Of a DNA stretch of 64,000 nucleotides, positions 42,123 to 52,352 are shown piece by piece; positions within the stretch are counted from its first letter, which is position 1, and the number at the start of each line of letters is the position of its first letter. The translations under genes and the position numbers were made by a program. Under the pieces are notes generated by a model that had not been told where the DNA came from, did not search any database, and was given only the letters and a program-made list of their open reading frames with translations. The DNA is from Pseudooceanicola atlanticus. Lineage in GTDB: Bacteria; Pseudomonadota; Alphaproteobacteria; Rhodobacterales; Rhodobacteraceae. Location: positions 124,001 through 188,000 of the forward strand of contig NZ_AQQX01000002.1 in the NCBI RefSeq assembly GCF_000768315.1, given 5' to 3'.

Positions 42123-44212
42123 AGGACATGGACACCCACATGACCGACGAGACACTGCTGAACATCGACGCCCTCAGCCTGGAGTTCCGCACCAACCGCG
42201 GCCAGGTGAAGGCACTGCGCGATATCTCCTTCCCGGTGAAGAAGGGCCGCATCCTGGGCATCGTCGGTGAAAGCGGCTCCGGGAAAAGCACCGTGCTGTG
42301 GTCGATCCTGGGCCTGCTGGCGGGCAATGCCAAGGTGACGGCGGGCCGGGTCGATTACGGCGACCGCGACCTGCTGACCCTCGATGCCGAGGCCCTGCGA
42401 GCCCTGCGCGGCGAGGAGGTCAGCGTGGTCTTCCAGGACCCGATGACCTCGCAGATCCCGGTGCTGCCCTATGCGCGGCAGATGTCGGATATCCTCTACC
42501 GCCGCGCCATGTCCGAGGCCGACAAGCGGGCCGCCGCCGTGGACATGCTGCGCCGTGTCGGCATCCCCGACCCGGAAAGCCGTGTCGATGCCTACCCGCA
42601 CCAGTTCTCGGGCGGGATGCGCCAGCGCGCGGGCATCGCCATGTCGATGCTGACCGGCCCGAACCTGCTGCTGGCGGACGAGCCGACGACCGCGCTGGAC
42701 GTCACCATGGAGGCCCAGATGATCGGCCTCATGCGGGGGCTGCGGGACGATTTCGACACCACCATCGTGGTGGTCTCGCATAACCTTGGCCTGATTGCCG
42801 AGATGTGCGACGACGTGGTGGTGATGTACGCGGGCGAGGTGGTCGAGACCGGCGAGGTCCACGACATCTTCCACAACGCCCGCCACCCCTATACCCGCGC
42901 CCTGCTGGAATGCGACCCGGCGCGGATCGCGGATGTGTCGCGCAAGCTGCCGGTGATCCCCGGCGACATCCCCGACCTGACCAAACCGCTGGCCGGCTGC
43001 ATTTTCGCCAGCCGCTGCCAGAAGGCCATGCCCGCCTGCGCCACCAAGGCGCCGCCGCTGGTGGAGCGCGGCACCGGCGTCGCCCGCTGTCACCTGCTGG
43101 AAGGGCCGCTGGCCGATGCCTCCTGGCCGCCGCCGGCCTCTGTCAGCACCGTGGCCCGCGACGATGGCGCCGCCGCGCCCCTTCCCGCAAACGCAGGTGA
43201 GCCCCTGCTGGAGGTGCGCGATCTGAACGTGCAGTTCCGTACAATGGGCGCGCTGAAGGCCCGCATACGCGGGGTCGCGCGGCCCTTCGTCGATGCGGTG
43301 CTGGACGTCAGCCTGGACATCCGCCCGGGCGAGACCCTGGCGCTGGTCGGCGAAAGCGGCTCGGGCAAGACGACGCTGGGGCGGACGATCCTGAACCTGC
43401 AGGCTGCCGCCGGCGGCTCAGTCCGCTTCGACGGGACCGAGATCGGCAACATGGCCGAGCGCCGGTTCAAGCCGCTGCGCCGCGACATGGCGATGATGTT
43501 CCAGGACCCGACGGGCTCGCTCAGCCCGCGCAAGTCGGTGCGCGCGCTGATCACCGAACCGCTCCTGATCCACGGCGCCGAGGGCCGCGATCTGGATGCC
43601 GAGGCCGAGCGCCTGGCCGACATGGTGCGCCTGCCGCGCGGCTTCCTGTCGCGCTACCCGCACGAGCTGTCGGGCGGGCAGGCGCGCCGCGTCGGCGTGG
43701 CCCGCGCGCTGGCGCTGAACCCGCGCCTGATCGTGGCGGATGAACCAACGGCGGGGCTGGATGTCTCGGTCCAGGGCGAGATCCTGAACCTGATGGCGGA
43801 TTTACAGGCCGAACACGGGCTCAGCTACCTGATCATCACGCACAACCTGCCCGTGGTGCGCCATATCGCGGACCGGATCGCCATCATGTACCTCGGTCGC
43901 ATCGTCGAGGACGGCCCGGCGGCCGAGGTCTTTGCCAACCCCGCGCATCCCTACACCCGCGCGCTGGTCGAAGGCGTCCCGCAGCCGGACCCGGATCGCC
44001 GCCGTCCGCCCTCGGCCGCGATCGAGGGCGAGGTGCCCAGCCTGCTGCGCCGCCCCAAGGGCTGCGATTTCGCCACCCGCTGTCCGCTGGCGCGCGACGC
44101 CTGCCGCCCGGCCAAGCCCGAACACCGCCACATTACGCCGGATCGCAGGCATGCCTGCCTGTTCCCGCTGACCGACACGCAAGACAACAAGAACAAGACG
44201 GAGACCCCATGA
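42119..44212 (+). CDS. Fused peptide ABC transporter ATPase (DppD-DppF type)
   Basis: 697 residues holding two complete ATPase domains. The first has Walker A GESGSGKST, signature FSGGMRQRAGIA and Walker B LLLADEPTTAL; the second has GESGSGKTT, LSGGQARRVGVA and LIVADEPTAGL. After each is the oligopeptide-transporter C-terminal region with paired cysteines (GCIFASRCQKAMPAC; GCDFATRCPLARDAC), which in related proteins bind an iron-sulfur cluster. One fused protein replaces the usual two, so it serves both permease subunits alone. Confidence 0.93.
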   Translation: MKDMDTHMTDETLLNIDALSLEFRTNRGQVKALRDISFPVKKGRILGIVGESGSGKSTVLWSILGLLAGNAKVTAGRVDYGDRDLLTLDAEALRALRGEEVSVVFQDPMTSQIPVLPYARQMSDILYRRAMSEADKRAAAVDMLRRVGIPDPESRVDAYPHQFSGGMRQRAGIAMSMLTGPNLLLADEPTTALDVTMEAQMIGLMRGLRDDFDTTIVVVSHNLGLIAEMCDDVVVMYAGEVVETGEVHDIFHNARHPYTRALLECDPARIADVSRKLPVIPGDIPDLTKPLAGCIFASRCQKAMPACATKAPPLVERGTGVARCHLLEGPLADASWPPPASVSTVARDDGAAAPLPANAGEPLLEVRDLNVQFRTMGALKARIRGVARPFVDAVLDVSLDIRPGETLALVGESGSGKTTLGRTILNLQAAAGGSVRFDGTEIGNMAERRFKPLRRDMAMMFQDPTGSLSPRKSVRALITEPLLIHGAEGRDLDAEAERLADMVRLPRGFLSRYPHELSGGQARRVGVARALALNPRLIVADEPTAGLDVSVQGEILNLMADLQAEHGLSYLIITHNLPVVRHIADRIAIMYLGRIVEDGPAAEVFANPAHPYTRALVEGVPQPDPDRRRPPSAAIEGEVPSLLRRPKGCDFATRCPLARDACRPAKPEHRHITPDRRHACLFPLTDTQDNKNKTETP

Positions 44213-45633
44213 GCTACGGGATCTATATCGGCCGCAACCTGACCGCGGACGGCCACGCCTGGCTGGCCGGCTACGGCGACGAACCCTCGTCGCACTGGCT
44301 GGAGATCGTCGATCGTGCCGAGCACGCGGCCGATGCGACCATCACCGTGGGCGTGGGCCCCGACAGCGACATGCCGGGCCATCGCACGCAGATTCCGCAG
44401 GCGGCGCAGACCGCGCGGCACATGCGGGTCAGCTACAGCTACTACCTGGGCGTGCCCGCACCGATCACCAATGGCGGGCTGAACGAACACGGCGTGGCCG
44501 TGCGCGACATCTGGTCGACCTCCTGCCAGGCGCTGATCGACATGACACCGAAGGACCAGACCGGCCCGAACTACTCGGATCTGGCGCGCATCGTCGTCGA
44601 ACGCGCCACCACCGCCCGCGAGGGCGTCGAGATCATGGCGCAGCTGATCGCCGAGCACGGCTATTCCTGCTACGGCGGCAATTCCCACATCATCGCCGAC
44701 CCTGACGAGGCCTGGGTGGTCATCCAGTTCTCAGGCGGTAAGGGCCTGTGGGTGGCCGAACGCCTCGGGCCGGACAGCATCCGCGCCTCGCGCCCCGGCT
44801 ATATCGGCGTGGTGCCGCTGCAGCCGGACGAAACCTTCCTCTATCCCGATCACTTCATCAGCACGGCGGTCGAGCTGGGCTGGTACGACCCGGCCTCGGG
44901 CGCGCCCTTCGACGTGAATGCCATCTACGGTGACGGCAAGGGCCCCTGGAAGGGCATGGCCTGGGTCGAGGAGCAGATGCGCCAGCGCGCCGCTGCCGCG
45001 CCCCTGACCTTCGAGGACGTCTGCTGGTCGATCCAGACCGACAAGCTGACCGGCGACACTGCCGGCTACGGCCAGGTCGTGCCGCTGGTGCATCCCTCGC
45101 ACCCGGACCTGCGCATGATGTGGCACGCCCCCGTCGGCCCCGTCACAGCGCCGCTGGTCCCGGTCTTCCTGGGCCAGACCGAGGTGCCCGACGCATTCGG
45201 CCAGCACCGCTACCTGACAACCGGCGAGGCGCACCGCTTCCTCGACCGCCGCAAGGAGGCGACGGACCCCGACACCGTCAGCCATGTCCCCCAGGGCATC
45301 GAGGTCGCCGACAGCGCGGTCTACCAGTACAAGCGTCTGATGCACCTGGCCTTCCAGGACGAGGGCCTGCTGCGCGAAGCCTGGGATCACTGGCGCCTGA
45401 TGGAAGTGCAGCTGGCCGGGGAACTGCCCGCGGTGCTGCGCAGCGCCGAGTTGCTGCTGGAGGCCGGCGAGACGGACCTGGCCCGCCGGGTCCTGACCCG
45501 CGAAAGCGCCGGATGGCTGAACGCAGGGCTGGAGGATTGCCGCGCCCTGGTCGCCTCGGGCTATGCCCGCCTTCGCCTGCGCGGGACGCTCAACCGCGAC
45601 GGCAAGCCGCTGGCGCCTGAGCAATACTGGTAG
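44209..45633 (+). CDS. C69-family dipeptidase-like protein with N-terminal serine
   Basis: 474-residue protein of the C69 (U34) dipeptidase group of N-terminal-nucleophile hydrolases. Family features are the start YGIYIGRNLTADG, TNGGLNEHGVAVRD and YSCYGGNSHIIADPDEAWV. Normal C69 enzymes begin with a catalytic cysteine; here the second residue is serine and no cysteine occurs near the N-terminus, so serine could be the nucleophile or the protein may be altered in activity. It overlaps the ATPase gene by 4 bases and should cleave peptides imported by the preceding transporter. Confidence 0.82.
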   Translation: MSYGIYIGRNLTADGHAWLAGYGDEPSSHWLEIVDRAEHAADATITVGVGPDSDMPGHRTQIPQAAQTARHMRVSYSYYLGVPAPITNGGLNEHGVAVRDIWSTSCQALIDMTPKDQTGPNYSDLARIVVERATTAREGVEIMAQLIAEHGYSCYGGNSHIIADPDEAWVVIQFSGGKGLWVAERLGPDSIRASRPGYIGVVPLQPDETFLYPDHFISTAVELGWYDPASGAPFDVNAIYGDGKGPWKGMAWVEEQMRQRAAAAPLTFEDVCWSIQTDKLTGDTAGYGQVVPLVHPSHPDLRMMWHAPVGPVTAPLVPVFLGQTEVPDAFGQHRYLTTGEAHRFLDRRKEATDPDTVSHVPQGIEVADSAVYQYKRLMHLAFQDEGLLREAWDHWRLMEVQLAGELPAVLRSAELLLEAGETDLARRVLTRESAGWLNAGLEDCRALVASGYARLRLRGTLNRDGKPLAPEQYW

Positions 45634-46007
45634 GGTCCGGCCTGAACAGGGCGGACGCCGCGCGGGCGGGCACGAACCGACGCGCGTATCCGTATCGGGC
45701 TCTTTGACGTCTCTGCGTGCGGGGATTGCGAGCGACGGCAGGGGGCGCTGCCCCCGTCGCTGCGCGACTCCCCCGGAGTATTTGGGCAAGGTGAAGCTTG
45801 GGGGCGCGCTGTCTGAGCGGGCGCACCAGTCGGTACAATGTTGTGGCAACGGACCTGTGGGGGGCCTTTCGCCCCGTTCCACGGGAGAACGGGGCGATCG
45901 GGGGGAAGCCGGGACAATGCCCCGGCAAGTGCAAGCTGGAACCGGGCCCCAATCGGCCCGATCTTGCTAAGGGCAATCTCTGAAGGAAGGGTTCACATCG
46001 GCGGGTT
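45634..46007. other. 374-base spacer rich in hairpins
   Basis: No gene is supported between the convergent dipeptidase and apt genes. It holds a repeat element (45741-45796, listed separately), the perfect hairpin GCCCCGTTC-N7-GAACGGGGC (45871-45895), a GCCGGG/CCCGGC pair at about 45908-45926 and CGGGCC-N6-GGCCCG at about 45945. None has a T-run; they may jointly end both transcripts. Confidence 0.5.
45741..45796 (+). repeat. Dispersed hairpin element, copy 1
   Basis: Hairpin GGGGGC-GCT-GCCCCC (45741-45755) followed 14 bases later by CCCCCGGAGTATTTGGGCA and AGGTGAAG. The same layout, a stem around GGGCGCTGCCC and then CCCGGAGTATTT-N3-GCAAGATGAA, is found in reverse at 54812-54886. This marks a repeat family; the role is unknown. 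Confidence 0.6.
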
Positions 46008-46537
46008 TTACGTGCCCTCGAAAGCGCAGAGCGTGACGAGGCTCATCCCAAGCTTTTCCAGTCGGTCCCGACCGCCCAGTTCGGGCAGATCGATGACGAA
46101 GGCGCAGCCGGCGATTTCGCCGCCCAGGCGTTCGATCAGCTTGATCCCGGCCTCGGCCGTGCCGCCGGTGGCCAGCAGATCGTCGACCACCAGCACCCGT
46201 TCGCCCGGCTGGATCGCGTCGTCATGCAGTTCTACCCGCGCCTCGCCGTATTCCAGCGTGTAATCCTGGCCGATCACGCGGCCCGGCAGCTTGCCCGCCT
46301 TGCGCACCGGCACGAAGCCCGTGGACAGCTGATGCGCCACGGCCCCGCCCAGGATGAAGCCGCGCGCCTCGAGCCCCACGACCTTGTCGATACGCTGGCC
46401 GGCAAAGGGCGCGACCAGCTGGTCCACCGCCATGCGGAAGCCCTGCGGATCGGCGAAGAGCGTCGTGACATCGCGGAACATGATGCCCTCATGCGGGAAA
46501 TCCGGGATCGTGCGGATGAAGTCCTTAACCGTCCGGG

Positions 46538-46541
<4 letters not shown>
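46008..46541 (-). CDS. apt: Adenine phosphoribosyltransferase
   Basis: 177-residue enzyme converting adenine and PRPP to AMP. Landmarks are [15 protein letters not shown] near the N-terminus, [16 protein letters not shown] and the PRPP-binding loop [17 protein letters not shown]. It overlaps mtnP by 4 bases; MtnP releases adenine that Apt recovers, so the pair works in sequence. Confidence 0.97.
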
Positions 46542-47428
<887 letters not shown>

Positions 47429-47467
47429 TCTATCCTCCTTGCGCGTCCGGCCCGGCGCCTGCGCGGC

Positions 47468-47498
47468 GGATCCGGACCTCATGCCTGGTACCGGATCC
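47468..47498. promoter_or_regulatory. Inverted repeat in mtnP/SulP divergent region
   Basis: GGATCCGG (47468-47475) and CCGGATCC (47491-47498) form a perfect 8-bp inverted repeat with a 15-base spacer, extendable by ACC/GGT. It is 40-70 bases before the mtnP ATG and about 210 before the SulP ATG. Operator or leader hairpin; not decidable from sequence. Confidence 0.35.
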
Positions 47499-47708
47499 AT
47501 TACTGGCCCCGGGCGCGGCCAAGGACAATCGGAAATCCGCCCGGCCCCCGGTTCTGGGCCAGATCAGGGCCCGCCCTGCCCGCCCAGTGACACCGATATC
47601 GCCCTTGCGGCCATGCAACATGGGGTCGCGGTCGTGCCCCGCGCCCTTGCCGCGACGCAGCGATGCCGCTATTGCGGCGCTGCGAACGAAAATCCCGATA
47701 GGCCTCCG

Positions 47709-49340
47709 ATGACCCGTACAATCCTGGCAGCTTTTGCCAACCGACTTGCATTGCCCGATCTGCGTCTCCTGCCCGAGGAGAAGCTGACGCCGTCGCGGAT
47801 CCGGATCGAGCTGCTGTCGGGCCTGACCGTCGCCCTGGCCCTGGTGCCCGAGGCCGTGGCCTTTGCCTTCGTCGCGGGGGTGCACCCGCTGGTCGGTCTT
47901 TACGCGGCTTTCCTCGTCGGCCTGATCACCGCTGTCTTCGGCGGGCGGCCCGGCATGATCTCCGGCGCGACGGGCGCGCTGGCGGTGGTGATGGTGGCGC
48001 TGGTGGCCGAACACGGGGTCGAATACCTGTTCGCGACGGTGGTCCTGATGGGGATCCTGCAGGTCATCGCGGGCGTCATGAGATGGGGCAAGTTCATCCG
48101 CCTGGTGCCGCACCCGGTCATGCTGGGCTTCGTCAACGGGCTGGCCATCGTGATCTTCCTGGCGCAGCTGACCCAGTTCAAGGTGCCCGGCACCGTTGAA
48201 AACACCGGCCACGGCGCGGGGGGCGGCGAATGGCTGTCCGGCACGCCGCTGCTGCTGATGCTGGGCCTTGTCGCCGCGACCATGGCGATCATCTGGGTCA
48301 TGCCGCGCCTGACCCGCGTGATCCCGGCGCCGCTGGCCGGTATCGGCATCATCGCCGGCATCGTCATCGCCTTCGGGCTGGACGTGCCGCGCGTCGGCGA
48401 CCTGGCCTCGATCCAGGGCGGCCTGCCGTCCTTCCACATCCCGACCGTGCCCCTGACCTGGGAAACCTTCGAGATCATCCTGCCCTACGCGGTGATCCTG
48501 GCCGCCATCGGCCTGATCGAGTCGCTGCTGACCCTCAACCTCGTCGGCGAGATGACGGGCAAGCGTGGCGGTGCCTCGCAGGAATGCGTGGCCCAGGGCG
48601 CGGCCAACGTCGTCACCGGTTTCTTCGGCGGCATGGGCGGCTGCGCGATGATCGGCCAATCGATGATCAACGTGAAATCCGGCGGTCGGACCCGGATCGC
48701 GGGGATCGCCGCGGCGCTGTTCCTGCTGCTCTTCATCCTGTTCGCCGCACCGCTGATCGAACAGATCCCGCTGGCTGCGCTGGTGGGCGTGATGTTCATG
48801 GTGGTGATCGGGACGTTTGCTTGGAATTCGCTGAAAATCCTCGCCAAGGTGCCGATGACCGATGCCTTCGTGATCGTGCTGGTGACCGGCGTGACGGTCT
48901 ATGCCGACCTTGCCGTCGCCGTGGTCGTGGGGGTCATCGTCTCGGCGCTGGCCTATGCTTGGAACAACGCCCGCCGCATCCACGCCACCACCTACCGCAC
49001 GCCCGAAGGGGCGAAGGTCTACAAGGTGCAGGGCCCGCTCTTCTTCGGCTCCTCCGATGGCTTTGCCGAGATGTTCGACATCAAGGCCGACCCGGCCCTC
49101 GTCATCGTCGATTTCGAAAACAGCCGTGTCGTCGACCAATCCGCCCTGCAGGCGATCGAGGCCATCGCCGCCAAGTACGAGGCCGCAGGCAAGCGCATCC
49201 AGCTGCGCCACCTCAGCCGCGACTGCCACGCGCTGCTGACCAAGGCGGGCCACCTGGTGGTCGACAGTGCCGATGACCCGGATTACGCGCTGGCCGTAGA
49301 TTACGGCGTGCGCACCGGCATCCTGGGCGGCGGCCACTGA
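47709..49340 (+). CDS. SulP-family anion transporter with STAS domain
   Basis: 543-residue SulP permease, with about 12 hydrophobic segments to residue 420 (starting ELLSGLTVALALVPEAVAF) and a STAS domain from about 440 (VQGPLFFGSSDGFAEMF). The usual cargo is sulfate, but bicarbonate and other anions are also moved by this family. The ATG at 47709 gives the standard length; 98 extra residues of an upstream frame are low-complexity and rejected. A strong terminator follows. Confidence 0.9.
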   Translation: MTRTILAAFANRLALPDLRLLPEEKLTPSRIRIELLSGLTVALALVPEAVAFAFVAGVHPLVGLYAAFLVGLITAVFGGRPGMISGATGALAVVMVALVAEHGVEYLFATVVLMGILQVIAGVMRWGKFIRLVPHPVMLGFVNGLAIVIFLAQLTQFKVPGTVENTGHGAGGGEWLSGTPLLLMLGLVAATMAIIWVMPRLTRVIPAPLAGIGIIAGIVIAFGLDVPRVGDLASIQGGLPSFHIPTVPLTWETFEIILPYAVILAAIGLIESLLTLNLVGEMTGKRGGASQECVAQGAANVVTGFFGGMGGCAMIGQSMINVKSGGRTRIAGIAAALFLLLFILFAAPLIEQIPLAALVGVMFMVVIGTFAWNSLKILAKVPMTDAFVIVLVTGVTVYADLAVAVVVGVIVSALAYAWNNARRIHATTYRTPEGAKVYKVQGPLFFGSSDGFAEMFDIKADPALVIVDFENSRVVDQSALQAIEAIAAKYEAAGKRIQLRHLSRDCHALLTKAGHLVVDSADDPDYALAVDYGVRTGILGGGH

Positions 49341-49350
49341 TCAGACACAA

Positions 49351-49390
49351 ACGGGCCGGGCGACATCACATCGCCCGGCCCGTTTTCTGT
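49351..49390 (+). terminator. Rho-independent terminator after SulP gene
   Basis: ACGGGCCGGGCGA (49351-49363), loop CATCACA, TCGCCCGGCCCGT (49371-49383), then TTTCTGTT. Thirteen perfect pairs starting 10 bases after the stop. Confidence 0.9.
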
Positions 49391-49450
49391 TATCTCATCA
49401 GACCATGTCCGGGGCGACCGGCGCGGCAGGCCCGACCAAGGCCCCCGAGC

Positions 49451-50191
49451 TCACGCCGTGATGCGAGATCCTCCCAGGAACGCATCGTACCAGCTGTTGT
49501 CAGGCTCGTAGCCCAGCCCCGTCACCACGTCGAACAGCTCCGGGAACTGCGTGAACTGGTCGATGATGCGGTCGCGATGTTCCGGGCGGCGCCATTTCTG
49601 CAACCGGCTCGGGTCCAGCGGACGCAGTCCGTTCATCGCCTGGGCGCTCTCGTCCTTCACCTCGCTTGTGTAGAAATCCCGGAACGAGCCTCGGAATGAC
49701 AGGCCGAAGGCCTCGGCCAGCATCGCCTGGACCGCATCCGGGTCGGCCACCAGGTCCTCGTATTTCAGGATGAAGACACCCTGTGGGAAATGGCCCGACT
49801 GCATCACATCGACCATCGCGTAGTGGATCGGCAGCAGCCCCGGCATGTTGCGTACGGGCTTGCCGTCCTTCGGCACGCCATAGCAATGATCGGCCGCGCA
49901 GAAGTAATCATCCGGCACGCGCTTGTGGACCGATGTCAGGATGTCCCGCGGATCGCGCAGCGTCAGGATCAGGTCGACCTTCTTGAACCGCGGCGCGACC
50001 TTCATGATCTCGTTGACGTAGAAGATGTCGAAGGGCCGCTTGGAACAGGTATTGCCCGGTTCGCCCAGCAGGCCCGCCGCGCTGACCTCTCCGTCGGGCA
50101 TAAAGAACCCCTGCAGCGTGTGCTGCAACATCGAATAGAACAGCGTGCTGCCCGCGCGTCCCTGCCCGGTGACCAAAAGATGTCTGTCCAT
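49451..50191 (-). CDS. Sulfotransferase-family protein
   Basis: 246-residue protein with a sulfotransferase P-loop near the N-terminus (LVTGQGRAGSTLFYS, 5'-phosphosulfate loop) and LILTLRDPRDILTSVHKR, the 3'-phosphate-binding region. Such enzymes move sulfate from PAPS to an alcohol, amine or sugar. The target is unknown. The ATG at 50191 has AGGG 8 bases before it; an upstream ATG at 50206 is possible. Confidence 0.82.
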   Translation of the reverse strand: MDRHLLVTGQGRAGSTLFYSMLQHTLQGFFMPDGEVSAAGLLGEPGNTCSKRPFDIFYVNEIMKVAPRFKKVDLILTLRDPRDILTSVHKRVPDDYFCAADHCYGVPKDGKPVRNMPGLLPIHYAMVDVMQSGHFPQGVFILKYEDLVADPDAVQAMLAEAFGLSFRGSFRDFYTSEVKDESAQAMNGLRPLDPSRLQKWRRPEHRDRIIDQFTQFPELFDVVTGLGYEPDNSWYDAFLGGSRITA

Positions 50192-50261
50192 GCCATCATC
50201 CCTCATCGGTTCTGCCCAATGAGATGTGACGGTCAGGTTTACGATACGTTAACAAACTGGA

Positions 50262-50867
50262 TCAATCGTCCGGACGCTTCAGCGAAAAGACCTCGCGGAC
50301 CACGGAATAATCGCGGTAGCCCAGCCGCGTCAGCGGATTGAACTTGGTCACGTCGAACATGCCGTCGGTCATGCAATCGTCGCGCATATGCACGCCGATC
50401 ACCTCGCCAAAGACGACATGGTTGTTCTCGCCTTCCAGGTCGACGATCTGCGTCATCCGGCATTCCAGCGACGCCGGCGCGTTGGCAACGCGGGGGCAGT
50501 CGATCTCGCTGCACTCCGCCTTCTCGATGCCCGCGACCTGGAACTCATCCTCGCCCGCCGGCAGCGAGGCCGAGGATTTGTTCATCACGTCCCGCGCCGC
50601 GTATTCCACGATGTTCACGCAGAACACGCCGGTGTCGCGGATATTGCCGACGCTGTCCTTGCCGTAATCGCGGTCCGGCTTGCCCGAGGTCGAGGCGAAC
50701 ATGACCTGCGGCGGCACATAGGCGACGGCGTTGAAGAAGGAATAGGGGGCAAGGTTGTCCTTGCCATCCGATCCCCGCGTCGAAATCCAGCCGATCGGGC
50801 GCGGCGTGATCATCGCGTTGAACGGGTTATGCGGCAGGCCGTGGCCGTCCTTCGGGATGTAGAACAT
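50262..50867 (-). CDS. Flavin reductase-like protein (DIM6/NTAB family)
   Basis: 201-residue FMN-binding split-barrel protein. Features are NPFNAMITPRPIGWIST, LAPYSFFNAVAYVPPQVMF and the HVVFGEVIGVHM segment. Members reduce free flavin for a partner oxygenase or use bound FMN. No partner is adjacent. Confidence 0.88.
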   Translation of the reverse strand: MFYIPKDGHGLPHNPFNAMITPRPIGWISTRGSDGKDNLAPYSFFNAVAYVPPQVMFASTSGKPDRDYGKDSVGNIRDTGVFCVNIVEYAARDVMNKSSASLPAGEDEFQVAGIEKAECSEIDCPRVANAPASLECRMTQIVDLEGENNHVVFGEVIGVHMRDDCMTDGMFDVTKFNPLTRLGYRDYSVVREVFSLKRPDD

Positions 50868-50960
50868 GGCGGATCTCCGTTGTTTGCCACCGACATAGCG
50901 CCATGCTACGCCCCCGGCCAGACCCAGTTAACCCGATTTCGCACACAGGAGGGCGGCGGC

Positions 50961-51458
50961 GTGTTCGACATCAGCCAGGAAACGCCCTCGGATTGGTGGG
51001 AAGTCGAAGCCCTCTACGATCTCTGTTTCGCCCCGGGGCGCGAGGCGCTGTCCTCCTACCGGTTGCGCGACGGCGTCGACAAGGTGGCCGATCTCAGCCT
51101 TGTTGCCCGCGATGCAGACGGCACGGTCGGCGGCGCGATCCGCTACTGGCCCATCCGCATCGGCGACGGCACCGACGCCCCCCGCGCCCTGCTGCTGGGC
51201 CCGGTTGCCGTGCACCCCACCCACCAGGGCGAAGGCCTGGGCGGCCTGCTCATCGCCGACTCGCTCGACCGGGCGCGGCACCTGGGCTGGGACCGCGTGA
51301 TGCTGGTCGGGGACGCGCCCTATTACGGCCGGTTCGGCTTCGAACGTCTGGACGGGGTGGAAATGCCGCCCCCCACCAACCCCGACCGCGTGCTGGGCCT
51401 GCCGCTGCGCGACGGCGCCTGGGATGGGATAACGGGCCAGGTCCTGCGCGATCTCTGA
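50961..51458 (+). CDS. GNAT-family N-acetyltransferase
   Basis: 165-residue GNAT protein with the acetyl-CoA loop LGPVAVHPTHQGEGLGGLLI and the C-terminal YYGRFGFERLDG. The start is GTG at 50961, 7 bases after AGGAGGG; a much longer frame begins upstream but is inside the opposite-strand flavin reductase gene. Acetyl acceptor unknown. Confidence 0.86.
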   Translation: MFDISQETPSDWWEVEALYDLCFAPGREALSSYRLRDGVDKVADLSLVARDADGTVGGAIRYWPIRIGDGTDAPRALLLGPVAVHPTHQGEGLGGLLIADSLDRARHLGWDRVMLVGDAPYYGRFGFERLDGVEMPPPTNPDRVLGLPLRDGAWDGITGQVLRDL

Positions 51459-51536
51459 CCCCGACCCTGCACACACGATCTTGAAATCCGCGTCGCCGAC
51501 GCCAACCTAAAGATCACGCCAACAGGGGGATCCAGC

Positions 51537-52346
51537 GTGACCGAGAGCGACCCGAAACCCGTCGCCCACCAGCAAATCCTGCTCGACGATGCGGGCGACC
51601 CGCCCGATATCGACGCAGAGCTTGACGCGCTCGCCCGCCGATACCGCCGCGCCGGGGGCGTCGGCCTACAGGTGCTGAACCTGATCGGCGACAGCGCCGA
51701 GGGTCTGCTCAACCGCCTGCCCGAAGACATCCGCTCCCGCCTCGACCGCGTCACCGAAAGCGCCCTGTCCACCGCGATGCGCACCGCCCACGGCTCGCGC
51801 CGCCTGGTCAAGGACCAGCCCGACTGGCTGAACCGCGCGGTCACGACCTCCATGGGGGCTGCGGGGGGCTTCGGGGGCCTGCCCACGGCGATGGCCGAAC
51901 TGCCGGTCACCACCACCGTCCTCTTGCGCGCCATTCAGGATGTCGCGCTGGAACATGGCTTCGATCCGGCCTCCGAAAGCGTGCAATTCGACTGCATCCG
52001 CGTCTTCGCCGCCAATGGCCCGCTGGAAGAGGATGACGGCACCGATCTGGGCTTCTTCAGCTCCCGGGTCGCGGTCACCGGCGCCACCGTTCAGGCCCTG
52101 ATCGCCCGGGTCGCCCCGCGCCTGGCCACCGTGCTGGGCCAGAAACTCGCCGCCCAGACCGTGCCGGTCCTGGGGGCCGTCGCCGGGGCCGCCACGAACT
52201 ACGCCTATACCAGCTATTACCAGGAAATGGCCCATGTCCATTTCCGCCTGCGCAAGCTCGCCATCGAAGGCGACCGCCCCCATCCCGAGCTTCTGGCAGA
52301 CCTCCAGGCCCGCATCGCCGATCCGCGCCTGCGCAAGGCCGGCTGA
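51537..52346 (+). CDS. EcsC-family protein
   Basis: 269-residue protein of the EcsC family, recognised from GGVGLQVLNLIGDSAEGLLNRL, AAGGFGGLPTAMAELPVTTT and ALIARVAPRLATVLGQKLAAQ. Two hydrophobic stretches (about 105-135 and 200-225) suggest membrane association. EcsC is linked to secretion and transport in Bacillus but its function is unsettled. The start is GTG at 51537 behind AGGGGG. Confidence 0.82.
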   Translation: MTESDPKPVAHQQILLDDAGDPPDIDAELDALARRYRRAGGVGLQVLNLIGDSAEGLLNRLPEDIRSRLDRVTESALSTAMRTAHGSRRLVKDQPDWLNRAVTTSMGAAGGFGGLPTAMAELPVTTTVLLRAIQDVALEHGFDPASESVQFDCIRVFAANGPLEEDDGTDLGFFSSRVAVTGATVQALIARVAPRLATVLGQKLAAQTVPVLGAVAGAATNYAYTSYYQEMAHVHFRLRKLAIEGDRPHPELLADLQARIADPRLRKAG

Positions 52347-52352
52347 AGCGCG

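Noticed and set aside
47430-49337. 635-codon minus-strand frame opposite the SulP gene
   Set aside because: Composition is low-complexity (His, Asp, Gln rich), as expected from the complement of a GC-rich membrane protein gene.
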